Source of the DNA: Streptomyces aureocirculatus | GTDB lineage: Bacteria; Actinomycetota; Actinomycetes; Streptomycetales; Streptomycetaceae | Assembly: GCF_000720475.1 (NCBI RefSeq) | Contig: NZ_JOAP01000104.1 | Span: 1 to 6,730 of the forward strand | Length of the DNA stretch: 6,730 nt | Direction of reading: 5' to 3' | Shown: piece by piece, positions 5,385 to 6,730 of the stretch | Layout of the letters: each line of letters begins with the position of its first letter | Numbering within the stretch: position 1 is the first letter of the stretch | Translations under genes and position numbers: made by a program | Notes under the pieces: generated by a model | What the model was told of the DNA's origin: nothing | What the model saw: only the letters and a program-made list of their open reading frames with translations | Databases searched by the model: none

Positions 5385-5738
5385 ATGCGTATCTCTCGAA
5401 TCGTCCGTCACACGCCCGTGAAGCACGGCGACGAGTGGACGCTGACCGTGTCCACCATCCAGGTCGGCTTCCGCGCCTATGAGACCACCATCTTCGACGA
5501 CACCCCCGACAGGCGGCTCGAAGGCTGGCTGCTCGGCGGCCGTGTCATCGAGACCACCGTCGACAAGGCCAGCACCCGCGAAGAGGCCATGGAGCAGCAC
5601 CGCGAGGCCCTGTACGCGGCCCGCACCGAGACGCCGAAGCCGCCCAAGGTCCGGGGCCAGCCGTGCTCCACGGTGGAGGAGCATGGCCCCGCCACTTCCC
5701 CGTCACCGACAGCGTCACCTGCCTCAGCTACGACCTGA
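5385..5738 (+). CDS. Small hypothetical protein with probable out-of-frame tail
   Basis: ATG 5385 follows GGAGAA (5375-5380) at a good distance. Residues 1-100 are coherent: a beta-rich front (VKHGDEWTLTVSTIQVGFRAYETTIF), GWLLGGRVIETTVDKAS, then a charged helix STREEAMEQHREALYAART. After H100 (CAT 5682-5684) the frame becomes a Ser/Thr/Pro/Ala repeat with TCA, ACA and ACT codons and stops at 5738. In the frame one base back, sense resumes as RHFPVTDSVTCLSYDLSCF and runs to TGA 5801-5803. A single missing base near 5685-5695, by a run of four C, would give a protein of about 138 residues. The front half resembles small hypothetical proteins of Streptomyces mobile elements, where a strand-rich part precedes a helix. 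Function unknown. Confidence 0.7.
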   Translation: MRISRIVRHTPVKHGDEWTLTVSTIQVGFRAYETTIFDDTPDRRLEGWLLGGRVIETTVDKASTREEAMEQHREALYAARTETPKPPKVRGQPCSTVEEHGPATSPSPTASPASATT

Positions 5739-5803
5739 GCTGCTTCACACGAGAAAGGGCCCAGGAGGCCGCTGACCGCCGGAATGCGCAGGACCCGTCG
5801 TGA
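5663..5803 (+). CDS. Small frame, either the displaced end of the 5385 gene or a separate 46-aa protein
   Basis: From about 5690 the frame reads RHFPVTDSVTCLSYDLSCF followed by the helical TRERAQEAADRRNAQDPS, with GC-biased third positions, and stops at TGA 5801-5803. A GTG at 5663 would give 46 residues but its first eight (Gly-rich) look like read-through of the neighbouring frame and there is no good ribosome binding site. The better reading is that this is the native C-terminus of the 5385 gene. Its stop overlaps the GTG of the next gene (GTGA, 5800-5803), typical of co-translated actinomycete genes, which supports it as the true end. Confidence 0.5.
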   Translation: MLHGGGAWPRHFPVTDSVTCLSYDLSCFTRERAQEAADRRNAQDPS

Positions 5804-6058
5804 TCGCCCCTCCGCGCACCACGATCCCCTCCCGGACGCGGTCGCCGACCTGCCCGCCCACCAACTCCCGGCCCGTGTGCAGGCCGCCGTGGGCCATGGT
5901 GCGGAGGCTGCCCGCCTTTACGCGGCCTGCCGAGGCGGGCAGTACGCGGAAACCCGGCAGCGGTTGGAAGCCCGGATGGCCGCCGCGAATCGGGTGCTTG
6001 CCGCCCACACCCCCCGGCTCATCAACGGATGGCCGACCAGCCGAACCTCAACCGATAG
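5800..6058 (+). pseudogene. Small helical hypothetical gene with apparent frame changes
   Basis: GTG 5800 overlaps the previous stop (GTGA) and has AGGA at 5790-5793, six bases away, an excellent start. Yet the best coding sequence lies one base back: PDAVADLPAHQLPARVQAAV, then GAEAARLYAACRGGQYAETR, then RLEARMAAANRVLAA, all Ala/Arg-rich helix. At a run of six C (6010-6015) the frame may change again to end in HQRMADQPNLNR and TAG 6056-6058, a stop that overlaps the next gene's AGGAA. The middle frame is also open from ATG 5784 and runs straight into the 6066 gene without a stop. So either three frames make one small protein of about 85 residues, or the middle frame is fused to the next gene. 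Function unknown. Confidence 0.45.
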
Positions 6059-6065
6059 GAACAGC

Positions 6066-6566
6066 ATGACCACCGCCGACTGGCCGTTCGGAACCGACGC
6101 CGACCGCGACGACCCGCTGACGAAACTCCGCATCCTTGTCGTCACCAGCTTCAACCCCGACTGGAAGTACATCGCTGCCTATATCGGCGTCAACACCAGA
6201 TGCTACAGCTGGGGCAGCAAGGAACGGCCCACCGACGCCGAAGCCGCCATGCTCGACTCCTACATCGACGAATACATCCACTACTTCCTCGGCGACCACG
6301 AACGGCAGCGCATGCTGAAACGCCCGCTCTATGTCGAACGCCGCGTCATCACCCGCGTCTTCAACAAGTACGCGCCCGCCGACTGGGGGTATCGCATCCT
6401 CACCTGGCAGTACGGTCCGCGGTTCTTGCCCGGCCCGCCCGGATCCGAATCCCGCCAGACCGCAGGTCCGCTGTCTCTGGAGCAGGCCATGGACCGCAAC
6501 CACGACATCCACCCGAAGCGGTGGCTGGACTGGAAGGCCGCGCACCCCGAGGTATTCCCGACGTGA
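6066..6566 (+). CDS. Trp/Tyr-rich hypothetical protein, possible helix-turn-helix (166 aa)
   Basis: ATG 6066 follows AGGAA (6057-6061) at four bases. The frame is open upstream to 5784, so a 260-residue fusion is possible, but the ribosome binding site and the stop at 6056-6058 favour the 6066 start. Residues 17-50 (LTKLRILVVTSFNPDWKYIA, then AYIGVNTRCYSWGSKER) have the spacing of a helix-turn-helix: a helix with Ile-Ala, a Gly turn, then a second helix ending in Tyr-Ser-Trp. Then come an acidic-aromatic segment (SYIDEYIHYF), a basic one (RPLYVERRVITRVFNKY), a Pro/Gly linker and a C-terminal WLDWKAAHPEVFPT. Third-position bias is consistent throughout; this is the best-preserved gene of the right half. 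No named family. The next gene overlaps its stop (GTGA), so both are probably made together. Confidence 0.8.
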   Translation: MTTADWPFGTDADRDDPLTKLRILVVTSFNPDWKYIAAYIGVNTRCYSWGSKERPTDAEAAMLDSYIDEYIHYFLGDHERQRMLKRPLYVERRVITRVFNKYAPADWGYRILTWQYGPRFLPGPPGSESRQTAGPLSLEQAMDRNHDIHPKRWLDWKAAHPEVFPT

Positions 6567-6730
6567 GCGCCCCCGACCCCGTCGGCTTCCTGGCCGCCCA
6601 GCTCGGCCCACGGCTCGCCGCCCGTCTCACGACCTCGCAGCAGCAGGCAGACGCCGCCCGCATCCTTCAGCAGCTCGCCCAGGTGGAAGGCGAGGCGACC
6701 GCCCGCGCGTGGATGGTCGGCATGAACCCA
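6563..6730 (+). CDS. Start of a gene overlapping the 6066 gene, truncated by the window edge
   Basis: GTG 6563 shares four bases with the preceding stop (GTGA), the standard coupled arrangement. The 56 visible residues, starting MSAPDPVGFLAAQLGPRLAA, are clearly coding, with strong third-position GC. They form a probable helical bundle: RLTTSQQQADAARILQQLAQ, then VEGEATARAWMVGMNP at the edge. The RAW-x-x-GMNP ending recalls the short Trp-containing segment of Xre/MbcA/ParS-type antitoxin domains and some phage regulators, but too little is visible to assign it. With a possible helix-turn-helix protein directly before it, a regulatory pair is conceivable; this is inference only. Confidence 0.75.
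   Translation, partial: MSAPDPVGFLAAQLGPRLAARLTTSQQQADAARILQQLAQVEGEATARAWMVGMNP

Noticed and set aside
5784..6566. Single 260-residue protein from ATG 5784
   Set aside because: ATG 5784 has no well-placed ribosome binding site and overlaps the previous gene's end, and a stop plus AGGAA immediately precedes ATG 6066. Kept as an alternative only.
1..6730. CRISPR array, tandem repeats, rRNA genes or canonical tRNA genes
   Set aside because: No regularly spaced repeats or recognisable RNA-gene sequences were seen on either strand by eye.

Overview
High-GC DNA with strongly G/C-biased third codon positions, GTG starts and GTGA/ATGA gene overlaps points to an actinomycete, most likely Streptomyces or a close relative. 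The content is accessory: one end of an IS5-family insertion sequence, the carboxy-terminal remnant of a DNA methyltransferase, and a plus-strand run of small uncharacterised genes of the kind found on actinomycete integrative elements, plasmids and prophages. No integrase, replication or conjugation gene is visible, so the type of element cannot be stated.

Layout. Positions 1 to about 500 hold the transposase end of an IS5-family element on the minus strand, running off the left edge. Positions 500-785 carry no confident gene, only a possible decayed coding remnant. From 786 everything reads left to right: a Cys-rich probable zinc protein (786-1541); a spacer with a strong hairpin that can also be drawn as a D-armless tRNA-like fold (1552-1609); a two-frame gene (1657-2094 and 2087-2803) that looks like one reading frame broken at about 1924; a methyltransferase remnant (2804-3134) with two frame changes; a 91-residue protein (3176-3451); a 13-bp perfect hairpin (3460-3492); a CxxC protein (3526-4164); a frame-broken small gene (4171-4571); a 68-residue frame (4577-4783); a His/Cys protein (4860-5375); a small gene whose coding signal changes frame near its end (5385-5803); a helical small gene (5800-6058); a Trp/Tyr-rich protein with a possible helix-turn-helix (6066-6566); and the start of another gene overlapping it (6563 to the edge).

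How they fit together. Overlaps and short gaps suggest the genes from 3526 onward are co-transcribed, with the 3460-3492 hairpin separating them from the 3176 gene. None has a function that can be named from sequence alone, except the transposase and the methyltransferase remnant. The most striking property is the number of places where codon bias and protein character jump from one frame to another with no stop/start signal: at least four well-supported and several weaker cases. Either this is a decaying element, or the sequence carries single-base indel errors, mostly missing bases. That question should be settled before any protein here is interpreted. No CRISPR array, rRNA or canonical tRNA was seen.
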